Source: CADEDV01 sp964412375 (GTDB taxonomy: Bacteria > Bacteroidota > Bacteroidia > Chitinophagales > Chitinophagaceae). From it: DNA of 64,000 nt. Under the pieces are notes generated by a model. The model saw only the letters and a list, made by a program, of their open reading frames with translations. It searched no databases and was not told the DNA's origin. How positions within the stretch are numbered: position 1 is the first letter of the stretch; every line of letters begins with the position of its first letter. Shown here piece by piece: positions 42,706 through 50,257 of this stretch. The stretch covers positions 72,715 to 136,714 of the forward strand of contig CAYPOD010000004.1 of NCBI GenBank assembly GCA_964412375.1, in the 5' to 3' direction. The position numbers and the translations under genes were made by a program.

Positions 42706-43104
42706 ATGGTAACAGATCCTATAGCAGACTTCCTGACCAGAATCCGCAATGCGCAAATGGCAGGTCATCGGGTGGTGGATATTCCTGCATCTAATCTTAA
42801 AAAGCGTATGACAGAGATCCTGTACAACCAGGGTTATATCCTGAAATACAAATTTGAAGATGACAGCAAGCAGGGCATCATCAAGATAGCTTTGAAGTAT
42901 GATCCTGCTACAAAGCAGCCCGCTATTCAAAGTCTCGAAAGAGTAAGCCGTCCGGGTTTGCGTCAATATTCAAAACCGGCTGATTTCCGCCGTGTAAAAA
43001 ATGGCTTAGGTGTGGCTATTCTCTCTACATCTAAAGGAGTGATGACGGATAAAGAAGCCAAAGCACAGAATGTTGGTGGAGAAGTGTTGTGCTATGTGTA
43101 TTAA
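42706..43104 (+). CDS. rpsH: 30S ribosomal protein uS8
   Basis: The 132-residue protein begins MVTDPIADFLTRIRNAQMAG and ends with GVMTDKEAKAQNVGGEVLCYVY, both conserved in S8. In E. coli S8 represses the spc operon at the rplE region; no such site can be assigned here. The gap to rplF (92 bases) has a GTTGTTG/CAACAAC outer stem. Confidence 0.98.
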   Translation: MVTDPIADFLTRIRNAQMAGHRVVDIPASNLKKRMTEILYNQGYILKYKFEDDSKQGIIKIALKYDPATKQPAIQSLERVSRPGLRQYSKPADFRRVKNGLGVAILSTSKGVMTDKEAKAQNVGGEVLCYVY

Positions 43105-43196
43105 GAAATAGAAAGTTGTTGGATACATTAAGCTGAAACTATACTAAGCTGACCGGTCAACAACAAACAATAAATAATAAACCATAAATTGATTTT

Positions 43197-43751
43197 ATGT
43201 CCCGTATAGGTAAAAAAGCGATAACGATCCCGGAAGGAGTTACCATCACTGTAGGAAAAGATAATGTGGTGACGGTGAAAGGAAAGAAAGGGGAATTGAA
43301 ACAGGCTGTCGATCGTGACATCGTTGTTGAAGTTAAAGATGGCCAGGTGACTTTTGGCCGGCCTACTGACCAGATCCGCCACCGTGCCCTGCATGGCTTG
43401 TACCGTGCCCTGATCGCTAACCTCGTCAAAGGGGTCACTGAGGGGTATGAAAGAAAACTCGAACTGATCGGTGTGGGTTTCAAAGCTGCCAACCAGGGCA
43501 ACCTGCTTGACCTCGCTTTGGGTTATTCACATAATATCATTTTTGAAGTGCCCAAAGAATTGAAAGTAGCAACCGAAACGTTGAAAGGTCAGAACCCCAT
43601 CATTACCCTAGAGGGTATAGACAAGCAATTGATTGGTCAGGTAGCTGCCAAACTGAGAGGTCTGCGTAAACCTGAACCATACAAAGGAAAAGGTGTCCGT
43701 TATGTGGGTGAAGTGGTTCGTAAGAAAGCAGGTAAAGCCGCAGGTAAATAA
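43197..43751 (+). CDS. rplF: 50S ribosomal protein uL6
   Basis: The 184-residue protein has the two L6 repeats and the C-terminal signature RGLRKPEPYKGKGVRYVGE. It starts MSRIGKKAITIPEGV. A hairpin TCCCTG/CAGGGA (43764-43782) and an A-run lie between it and rplR. Confidence 0.98.
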   Translation: MSRIGKKAITIPEGVTITVGKDNVVTVKGKKGELKQAVDRDIVVEVKDGQVTFGRPTDQIRHRALHGLYRALIANLVKGVTEGYERKLELIGVGFKAANQGNLLDLALGYSHNIIFEVPKELKVATETLKGQNPIITLEGIDKQLIGQVAAKLRGLRKPEPYKGKGVRYVGEVVRKKAGKAAGK

Positions 43752-43797
43752 TAAATGAAAGAATCCCTGGCAGCATCAGGGAAAAAAATAAATCAAG

Positions 43798-44160
43798 ATG
43801 AATCCAAAAGTTAAATCATTAAGAAGGCAAAATATCCGCTACCGCATCCGCAGAAAGATCGGTGAAGGCACAGCCCAGAAACCACGTCTTTCTGTATTCA
43901 GGAGCAATGCAGATATCTATGTTCAGCTGATTGATGACAGTAAGGGTCAGACACTGGCTGCAGCGTCTTCAAGAGACAAAGATATTGCTGCACAAAAAGT
44001 GACCAAGGTGGAAAAAAGTAAACTGGTTGGTGCTGCCATTGCCCGCAAGGCAACCGAGCTCGGCATCACCAATGTTACATTTGACCGTGGCGGTTACTTG
44101 TATCATGGCCGTGTGAAATCAGTGGCTGACGGAGCAAGAGAAGGCGGACTTCAATTTTAA
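43798..44160 (+). CDS. rplR: 50S ribosomal protein uL18
   Basis: A 120-residue protein with KPRLSVFRSNADIYVQLIDD near the start and FDRGGYLYHGRVKSVADGAR at the end, identifying L18, a 5S rRNA binder. It is 27 bases before rpsE. Confidence 0.98.
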   Translation: MNPKVKSLRRQNIRYRIRRKIGEGTAQKPRLSVFRSNADIYVQLIDDSKGQTLAAASSRDKDIAAQKVTKVEKSKLVGAAIARKATELGITNVTFDRGGYLYHGRVKSVADGAREGGLQF

Positions 44161-44187
44161 ACATTCAAACTTTTAATCAAAGCATAA

Positions 44188-44706
44188 ATGTCAAAGCTTA
44201 ACGTAAACAGGGTAAAAGCCGGTGACCTGGAACTGAAAGACAAAGTGGTTGCCATCAATCGTGTGGTGAAAACTACCAAAGGCGGCCGTGCCTTCAGTTT
44301 CTCCGCTCTGGTGGTGGTAGGTAATGAGAACGGTGTAGTAGGCCATGGCCTGGGCAAAGCCAAAGAAGTGCAGGAAGCCATTACCAAAGGCATTGAGGAT
44401 GCAAAGAAAAACCTCATCAAAGTGCCTGTAATGAAAGGAACCATACCTCACGACCAGTGGGCTAAAGAAGGTGCCGCTAAAGTATTGATCAAACCAGCTG
44501 CACACGGTACAGGTGTGATTGCCGGTGGATCAATGCGTGCCGTGCTGGAAAGCGCCGGTGTGACAGACGTTTTGGCTAAATCATTGGGATCTGCCAACCC
44601 GCACAACGTGGTAAAAGCAACTTTCAAAGCACTGGCTTTGTTGCGTGAGCCGGTACAGGTGGCCAAGACCCGTACTTTGGGTTTAAAGAAAGTATTTAAC
44701 GGATAA
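44188..44706 (+). CDS. rpsE: 30S ribosomal protein uS5
   Basis: The 172-residue protein has the double-stranded-RNA-like S5 domain (VVKTTKGGRAFSFSALVVVG) and the conserved GKAKEVQEAITKGIEDAKKN and GSANPHNVVKATFKAL segments. Length is normal. The 3' spacer contains the TTGGTCA hairpin and short repeats described for 44725-44771. Confidence 0.98.
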   Translation: MSKLNVNRVKAGDLELKDKVVAINRVVKTTKGGRAFSFSALVVVGNENGVVGHGLGKAKEVQEAITKGIEDAKKNLIKVPVMKGTIPHDQWAKEGAAKVLIKPAAHGTGVIAGGSMRAVLESAGVTDVLAKSLGSANPHNVVKATFKALALLREPVQVAKTRTLGLKKVFNG

Positions 44707-44724
44707 TAATACCCGTCTGCAGGT

Positions 44725-44771
44725 CTTTGGTCAATTTTTTAATGACCAATGACTCAATGACCAAATGACTA
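44725..44771. repeat. TGACC/GGTCA hairpin with short direct repeats between rpsE and rpmD
   Basis: TTGGTCA pairs with TGACCAA across a nine-base A/T loop. The sequence then continues with further imperfect AATGACY-type units up to the rpmD start. The unit length is seven to eight bases. It is the third kind of short-unit repeat in spacers of this operon. Confidence 0.5.
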
Positions 44772-44776
44772 TCAAT

Positions 44777-44956
44777 ATGAAAAAGATCAAAATAACATTG
44801 GTAAAAAGCCCGATCGACAGGCCCGAAAGACAAAAGCTAACGCTGAAAGCTTTGGGTTTGAACAAGACCAATGCCACAAAAGAAGTGGAAGCAACACCCC
44901 AGGTGCTGGGGATGGTGCGTAAAGTGAATCACCTGGTGAAGGTGGAGCAGGTGTAA
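44777..44956 (+). CDS. rpmD: 50S ribosomal protein uL30
   Basis: The 59-residue protein starts MKKIKITLVKSPIDRPERQ and continues LGLNKTNATKEVEATPQVLG, typical of L30. A further ATG at 44765 is in frame, but the family starts at the second one (44777). It lies between rpsE and rplO as usual. Confidence 0.95.
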   Translation: MKKIKITLVKSPIDRPERQKLTLKALGLNKTNATKEVEATPQVLGMVRKVNHLVKVEQV

Positions 44957-45020
44957 GCGTATTTATCCTAATAATTAAAAAGCGAGGGGTGATTCCCCGT
45001 TAAGTCAAAAATCAAAAAAG

Positions 45021-45470
45021 ATGAAATTACACGAATTAAGACCAGCCAAAGGAGCAACACACAAAGAAAAAAGAATTGGCCGTGGTGATGGTTCCGGTCA
45101 TGGTGGCACTTCCACAAAAGGTACAAAAGGTGCACAAAGCCGCGCCGGTTTCAAGAATAAAATGGCACATGAAGGTGGCCAGATGCCCATTCAGCGCCGT
45201 ATCCCGAAACGTGGGTTCAAAAATCCTCATCGTGTTGAATACAAAGTATTCAATATCGGGCAAGCGGAACAACTGGCTGAAAGATATGGTATCACCGAGT
45301 TTTCCCTGGAAAACCTTTATATCAACAACCTGGTAAGCCAGACAGATAAAGTGAAGATACTGGGCAACGGTGAGTTGAAAAGCAAACTGAATTTCAAAGT
45401 GAATGCTGTCAGCGAAAAGGCTAAATCAGCAATCGAAGCTGCCGGCGGGACGGTTGAAATAGTAAAGTAA
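45021..45470 (+). CDS. rplO: 50S ribosomal protein uL15
   Basis: The 149-residue protein has the L15 N terminus MKLHELRPAKGATHKEKRIG and the conserved GRGDGSGHGGTSTKGTKGA glycine-rich region. It is followed by a terminator-like hairpin before secY. Confidence 0.98.
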   Translation: MKLHELRPAKGATHKEKRIGRGDGSGHGGTSTKGTKGAQSRAGFKNKMAHEGGQMPIQRRIPKRGFKNPHRVEYKVFNIGQAEQLAERYGITEFSLENLYINNLVSQTDKVKILGNGELKSKLNFKVNAVSEKAKSAIEAAGGTVEIVK

Positions 45471-45486
45471 TTTCACTAAATTGCAT

Positions 45487-45507
45487 CGACGCATTTCAGA
45501 TGCGTCG
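45487..45507 (+). terminator. Terminator-like hairpin between rplO and secY
   Basis: A perfect 8-bp stem CGACGCAT/ATGCGTCG with a five-base loop is followed by TTTATGTTTT. The U-tract is interrupted, so it may only attenuate. It would lower secY expression relative to the ribosomal protein genes. Confidence 0.5.
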
Positions 45508-45544
45508 TTTATGTTTTAAGGGCTCATAAATCTTTTTTACTTCC

Positions 45545-46897
45545 GTGAAAAAATTCATTCAGACGCTAAAAAATATCTGGAGCATTGAGGAACTGAGAGG
45601 TAAAATCCTTTTCACCCTGCTGCTCATTGTTATTTATCGTATCGGATCTTTCATCGTGCTGCCGGGTATCAACCCTATTGAAATGGAAAAGCAGGCGGGG
45701 CAATCCAGCAATGGTATTCTTGACCTGATCAATACATTTGCCGGTGGCGCTTTTAACCAGGCGTCAATTTTTGCACTGGGTATCATGCCCTATATCTCTG
45801 CATCCATCTTCATGCAATTGATGACAGTGCTGGTGCCGCGGTTTCAGAAAATGCAGAAGGAAGGCGACAGCGGCCGCAAAAAGATCAATCAGTATACCCG
45901 CTACCTCACTGTGATCGTAACCTTGTTGCAGGCCTCAGCCTATGTTCGTTACCTTGAGAATATGGCACAGGGCAACCCGGGTATGATGTATGCCTCTTAT
46001 GCAGGTATGTTCTTTGTTTCCACGCTGATTATTCTTACTGCAGGCACTTTGTTTGTAATGTGGCTGGGTGAAAAAATCACTGACAAAGGTTTGGGTAATG
46101 GTACATCGCTCATCATCATGATCGGTATCCTGGCCCGTTTGCCGCAGTCATTCACACAGGAGTTGGTGGCCAAATCAACAAGAACAGGAACCATACTCAT
46201 TTTTATCATCGAGATTGCAATTTTGATCGCCATAATCCTGGGATGTATTCTCCTGGTGCAGGGTGTAAGAAAAGTGCCGGTGAATTATGCCAAGCAAATT
46301 GTCGGCAACCGCCAGTTTGGTGGAGCAAGGCAGTTCCTGCCGCTGAAAGTGAACAGCGCCGGTGTAATGCCTATCATTTTTGCACAGGCTATTATGTTCC
46401 TGCCAACATTGGTGACATTAGGCAATGCCAACAGTGAAAGCGGTCAGACACTTTCACGAATATTTACCGACCAGAAAGATATCATCCACATGCTGATCTA
46501 TTCAGTGGTGGTGATCGGGTTCACCTTCCTTTACACAGCTTTGATATTTAATCCCAAACAGATCGCCGATAATCTTAAACAAAGCAATGGTTTTATCCCG
46601 GGTGTAAAACCAGGACAACCAACGGCGGATTATATTGGTGTGATCATGGACCGCATAACGCTGCCCGGTGCTGTGCTGCTTGCATTCGTAGGCATACTGC
46701 CGGGTATTGCAGAACGGTTTGGTGTAACCCAAGGATTTTCTACTTTCTTTGGCGGCACATCACTGCTGATCATGGTGGGAGTGGTGCTGGATACATTGCA
46801 GCAGATCGAAACACAATTACTGATGCGTCAGTATGACGGACTGATGAAAAGCGGCCGTATCCAGGGAAGACAAACTACCTCTGCAGTGCAGATGTAA
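45545..46897 (+). CDS. secY: Preprotein translocase subunit SecY
   Basis: The 450-residue protein has ten transmembrane segments and the SecY signatures GSFIVLPGINP and TRYLTVIVTLLQA. It forms the protein-conducting channel of the inner membrane. The start codon is GTG at 45545; no ATG fits better. It closes the S10-spc operon with a strong terminator. Confidence 0.98.
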   Translation: MKKFIQTLKNIWSIEELRGKILFTLLLIVIYRIGSFIVLPGINPIEMEKQAGQSSNGILDLINTFAGGAFNQASIFALGIMPYISASIFMQLMTVLVPRFQKMQKEGDSGRKKINQYTRYLTVIVTLLQASAYVRYLENMAQGNPGMMYASYAGMFFVSTLIILTAGTLFVMWLGEKITDKGLGNGTSLIIMIGILARLPQSFTQELVAKSTRTGTILIFIIEIAILIAIILGCILLVQGVRKVPVNYAKQIVGNRQFGGARQFLPLKVNSAGVMPIIFAQAIMFLPTLVTLGNANSESGQTLSRIFTDQKDIIHMLIYSVVVIGFTFLYTALIFNPKQIADNLKQSNGFIPGVKPGQPTADYIGVIMDRITLPGAVLLAFVGILPGIAERFGVTQGFSTFFGGTSLLIMVGVVLDTLQQIETQLLMRQYDGLMKSGRIQGRQTTSAVQM

Positions 46898-46917
46898 ATA
46901 TAATTTCAAATTAGTGA

Positions 46918-46948
46918 CAGAGCCCGGTAAGTAACTTACCGGGCTCTG
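46918..46948 (+). terminator. Terminator after secY
   Basis: A 13-bp stem (CAGAGCCCGGTAA with TTACCGGGCTCTG) and a five-base loop are followed by TTTTA. It ends the S10-spc operon and separates it from map. Confidence 0.93.
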
Positions 46949-46968
46949 TTTTACTCGGGGAAATAAAT

Positions 46969-46976
46969 TAATTTTG
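46969..46976 (+). promoter_or_regulatory. map promoter, -7 box
   Basis: TAATTTTG is a perfect TAnnTTTG and lies 10 bases before the map start, so the transcript is nearly leaderless. A good -33 element is not seen. Together with the terminator just upstream it shows that map is not in the secY transcript. Confidence 0.6.
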
Positions 46977-46986
46977 CAGCTTCATT

Positions 46987-47811
46987 ATGATGATACAAAA
47001 AACAAATGAGCAGGTGGAACTGATGCGGCAAAGCGCCTTGCTGGTAAGTAATACGCTGGCACAGGTTGCTGCAATACTGAAGCCCGGCATTACCACTTTG
47101 TCCATTGATGAACTGATCGGTACCATTATCAGGGACAATAATGCGGTACCTTCTTTCCTGAATTATAAAGGCTATCCTTTCAATTCATGCATCTCGGTGA
47201 ATGATGTGGTGGTGCATGGATTCCCTAATGATAATGAACTGCAGGAAGGTGATGTGGTGACTATTGACATTGGTGTAATCCTGAATGGATGGCATGGAGA
47301 CCATGCTTATACGTTTGCTATCGGTGACCCTGGCGATACAGTGATGCAATTGATCCGGGTAACAAAAGAGTCATTATACAAAGGAATTGAAAAAGCTGTT
47401 GCCGGCAACAGGGTAGGTGATATTGCTTTTGCCATTCAGGAGCATACGGAAAAAAAGCACGGCTATGGAGTGGTGAGAGAACTGGTGGGGCATGGCCTGG
47501 GAAAAAACCTGCACGAAGACCCGCAGGTGCCTAACTACGGGAAAAGAGGCAGCGGCCCGAAACTGAAAGAAAATATAGTGCTTGCCATAGAACCCATGAT
47601 CAACCTGGGAAGTAAAGATGTTTATACCGAAGATGACGGATGGACGGTACGCACCAAAGACGGGAAACCCTCTGTTCATTTTGAACATGATGTGTGTGTG
47701 CGGAAAGGGAAAGCAGATATATTGTCAGACTACCGGCCTATTGAAAAAGCTGAAATGGCCAATCCCAATTTATTTACACATTCCAGTATAGGTCAGCCTC
47801 TCACTTCCTGA
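46987..47811 (+). CDS. map: Type I methionine aminopeptidase
   Basis: The pita-bread fold is recognised by the metal ligands Asp (VTIDIGVILNGWHGDHA), His (LVGHGLGKNLHE) and Glu (LAIEPMINLG). It removes the initiator Met from nascent proteins. The C-terminal 20 residues (IEKAEMANPNLFTHSSIG) are a short extension. The start could be ATG 46987 or the adjacent ATG 46990. Its place after secY is typical, but the usual next genes (infA, rpmJ) are missing. Confidence 0.97.
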   Translation: MMIQKTNEQVELMRQSALLVSNTLAQVAAILKPGITTLSIDELIGTIIRDNNAVPSFLNYKGYPFNSCISVNDVVVHGFPNDNELQEGDVVTIDIGVILNGWHGDHAYTFAIGDPGDTVMQLIRVTKESLYKGIEKAVAGNRVGDIAFAIQEHTEKKHGYGVVRELVGHGLGKNLHEDPQVPNYGKRGSGPKLKENIVLAIEPMINLGSKDVYTEDDGWTVRTKDGKPSVHFEHDVCVRKGKADILSDYRPIEKAEMANPNLFTHSSIGQPLTS

Positions 47812-47839
47812 CGGCAGACAAGATTGTTTTTTTTTTAGT

Positions 47840-49093
47840 ATGTCATCCCGCAAAAAATTAGTTGTGATCGGCGGCGGTGCTGCCGGTTTTTTCTGCGCAG
47901 TCAATGCTGCCAGGTTGAACCCGTCTTTGGAAGTCAATATCATTGAAAAGACAGGCAAATTGCTTTCAAAAGTGAAAGTGAGCGGCGGTGGTCGTTGCAA
48001 TGTCACTCATGCCTGTTTTGATATTGGAGAAATGAGCCAGCGATATCCAAGAGGTGGAAACTTTGTAAAGAAAACCTTTCACCAGTTTTTTACTACCGAC
48101 ACGATAAAATGGTTTGAAGAAAGAGGAGCGAAGCTGAAAACCGAAGCAGATGGCAGAATGTTCCCTGTCACCAATTCTTCTCAAACTATTATTGATTGTT
48201 TGCTGAAAGAAGTGAACAAATACGGTGTGCAGATATTGATGAACAGGCAAGTGCAATCGCTAAATGTTCAATCTTCCACGTTCAATCTTCAATGTTCTTC
48301 AGGTGAAATCATAAAAGCTAATTATGTCTGCATTGCCGTTGGTGGCTATCCCAAAGCTTCGATGTTTGAATGGCTGAAACAACTGGGACATGCTATAGAA
48401 GAGCCGGTACCTTCATTGTTTACATTCAATCTTACTACCGGAAAGAACGGCTTGCCTGGCAACACTATTACACAACTGATGGGAGTGAGTGTAGAAAATG
48501 CACGGTTGAAAATCATCGGTACAAAACTGGAACAGGAAGGCCCGGTACTGATCACTCATTGGGGGTTGAGCGGTCCTGCAGTATTGCGGTTGAGTGCCTG
48601 GGGAGCAAGGGAACTAAAAACAAAAAATTGGGAGTTTGGGATCAGTGTAAACTGGCTACCCGAATTGAATGAACAGAAATTGCGGGAAATGTTTGCTTCT
48701 TTCCGCCGTGAGAACGCCTCGCAAAAAGTGATGAGTAAAAATGTTTTTGGTTTGCCGAATCGGCTCTGGGAGTTTTTGGCAATGCAATCTGGTGTAACGC
48801 CAATAATGCGCTGGGCTGATCTGCCAGCCGTTATACAAAGTAAGTTTATCAAAAACCTGGTCGCCTGCGATTTTTCAGTGAAAGGGAAGACAACTTTTAA
48901 AGAAGAGTTTGTGACTGCCGGTGGAATTAAACTGAATGAAGTTGATCCAAACACCATGATGAGCAGGAAATTTTCAAATCTGTTTTTCGCAGGTGAAATA
49001 TTAGATGTAGATGGCATCACCGGGGGCTTCAATTTTCAACATGCCTGGACGAGTGGATTTATTGCTGCAAAATCAATTGCAGCATTAAAATGA
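47840..49093 (+). CDS. Flavoprotein, BaiN/HI0933 family
   Basis: The 417-residue protein begins with a dinucleotide fold (LVVIGGGAAGFFCAVNA) and has the family's KVKVSGGGRCNVTH segment and the C-terminal FAD signature GEILDVDGITGGFNFQHAW. Members are soluble FAD-dependent oxidoreductases of mostly unknown substrate; one is involved in bile acid reduction in gut bacteria. It starts 28 bases after map and is probably co-transcribed. Its stop codon abuts the stop of the opposing acyltransferase gene. Confidence 0.93.
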   Translation: MSSRKKLVVIGGGAAGFFCAVNAARLNPSLEVNIIEKTGKLLSKVKVSGGGRCNVTHACFDIGEMSQRYPRGGNFVKKTFHQFFTTDTIKWFEERGAKLKTEADGRMFPVTNSSQTIIDCLLKEVNKYGVQILMNRQVQSLNVQSSTFNLQCSSGEIIKANYVCIAVGGYPKASMFEWLKQLGHAIEEPVPSLFTFNLTTGKNGLPGNTITQLMGVSVENARLKIIGTKLEQEGPVLITHWGLSGPAVLRLSAWGARELKTKNWEFGISVNWLPELNEQKLREMFASFRRENASQKVMSKNVFGLPNRLWEFLAMQSGVTPIMRWADLPAVIQSKFIKNLVACDFSVKGKTTFKEEFVTAGGIKLNEVDPNTMMSRKFSNLFFAGEILDVDGITGGFNFQHAWTSGFIAAKSIAALK

Positions 49094-50140
49094 TCATTTG
49101 TCAATTTGCGGTTTCAACTGCACATAGGCCCACGCAGTGAAAGGGATTAACAGGAAGAGCAATAACACCCATGTTGTCTGAAAAATAATCCAGGCTACGA
49201 TAGTCAGCAGAAGCAGGTAAAAAGGATAAAACAGAAAAAGGAGCCCCATCATCACTGAATCATAATGATCGTTGTGCCAGGTTCTTTTCCAGGTAAATTT
49301 TTTTATGGGCATAAACAGGGGCACATGCAATAGCCATCCCAGCAGCGCCGGTGCTGCCAGCATGATTTTTTGTAAAGTGGATGGCTTTAACTCCATTCTT
49401 TTCTTTTGCTGCTGCCTGTCTGTTTTCGGAATTTCAAAAACTAAACGTTCTAATTGCTGTTGTAACAGATTATTGAATGACTGGTGCCTCACACCATCTG
49501 CTTCATTCATATTGACATTTTCAATCGTTATGATCTCACCAAAGTTGATGAACATATTTTTACCAAACCTGTGAAAAGAACTGTAGTTGATGCCCACAGG
49601 CAACACCTGTAATGGAATGTTTTCCTCCCATGCCCGCATAGCCAGCCTGGCTGTTCCTTTTTTTAGCGGTCGCAGGTGCCACTCGTTGATGCACTTGCCT
49701 TCACTGTAAATCAGCACAACGCCGCTGTTTCTAAAAATTTCAATACAGGCATCAAAGGTTTTGTAATTTTCATTCAGGTTTTCGGTCCCTTCACTTGTTC
49801 TGTACACCGGCAATATTTTCAATGCATTTAAAAGCCGGGCATAGAATTTCTTTTTAAAAACATCACCTCGTGCCAGCGACCACACCGGTTGCTGAAACAA
49901 AGCATTGATGATTACAGAATCCAGGAAAGAATTAGGATGATTGCAAGCCAACAGTAACGGGCCTTTTGATTGCAGTAAAACAGACTGGTTGATGATGATT
50001 TTTCGGCAGAAGATCAGCATCGCCAGCCTGATAAAAGGTTTTAAGCAGCGATAGAACAAAGCCTGTTTTTGGTGAATATAGGAAGAAATAGAGATCAGCA
50101 GCGAACCGGACCCCGAATGGAGCGTCGCAACGGCTGCCAA
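49094..50140 (-). CDS. Lysophospholipid acyltransferase (PlsC-like) with C-terminal membrane helices
   Basis: The catalytic motif appears as NHPNSFLDS (His and Asp five residues apart, one more than in the classical HX4D). The substrate-binding motif YSEGKC follows about 90 residues later. Two or three membrane segments lie in the last 100 residues. It would acylate a lysophospholipid or glycerophosphate at the inner membrane. The 5' end is uncertain: the longest frame starts at TTG 50140, no ATG lies before the conserved part, and a TTG or CTG nearer the SSYIHQK segment is possible. Confidence 0.85.
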   Translation of the reverse strand: MAAVATLHSGSGSLLISISSYIHQKQALFYRCLKPFIRLAMLIFCRKIIINQSVLLQSKGPLLLACNHPNSFLDSVIINALFQQPVWSLARGDVFKKKFYARLLNALKILPVYRTSEGTENLNENYKTFDACIEIFRNSGVVLIYSEGKCINEWHLRPLKKGTARLAMRAWEENIPLQVLPVGINYSSFHRFGKNMFINFGEIITIENVNMNEADGVRHQSFNNLLQQQLERLVFEIPKTDRQQQKKRMELKPSTLQKIMLAAPALLGWLLHVPLFMPIKKFTWKRTWHNDHYDSVMMGLLFLFYPFYLLLLTIVAWIIFQTTWVLLLFLLIPFTAWAYVQLKPQIDK

Positions 50141-50213
50141 ATCAGGGCGTTATCGTTGGTAAATCCCCCAAAAATCTCTCCCTTAAAATGGACAGTTTCC
50201 GGGTGATTAGCCC

Positions 50214-50221
50214 TATCTTTG
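50214..50221 (+). promoter_or_regulatory. rpsA promoter, -7 box
   Basis: TATCTTTG matches TAnnTTTG fully and lies 36 bases before ATG 50258, which argues against the in-frame upstream start at 50219. The -33 region is not clear. Confidence 0.65.
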
Positions 50222-50257
50222 CTGCCCCGAAATTTTAAAACCCTTCGGGATCAAATT

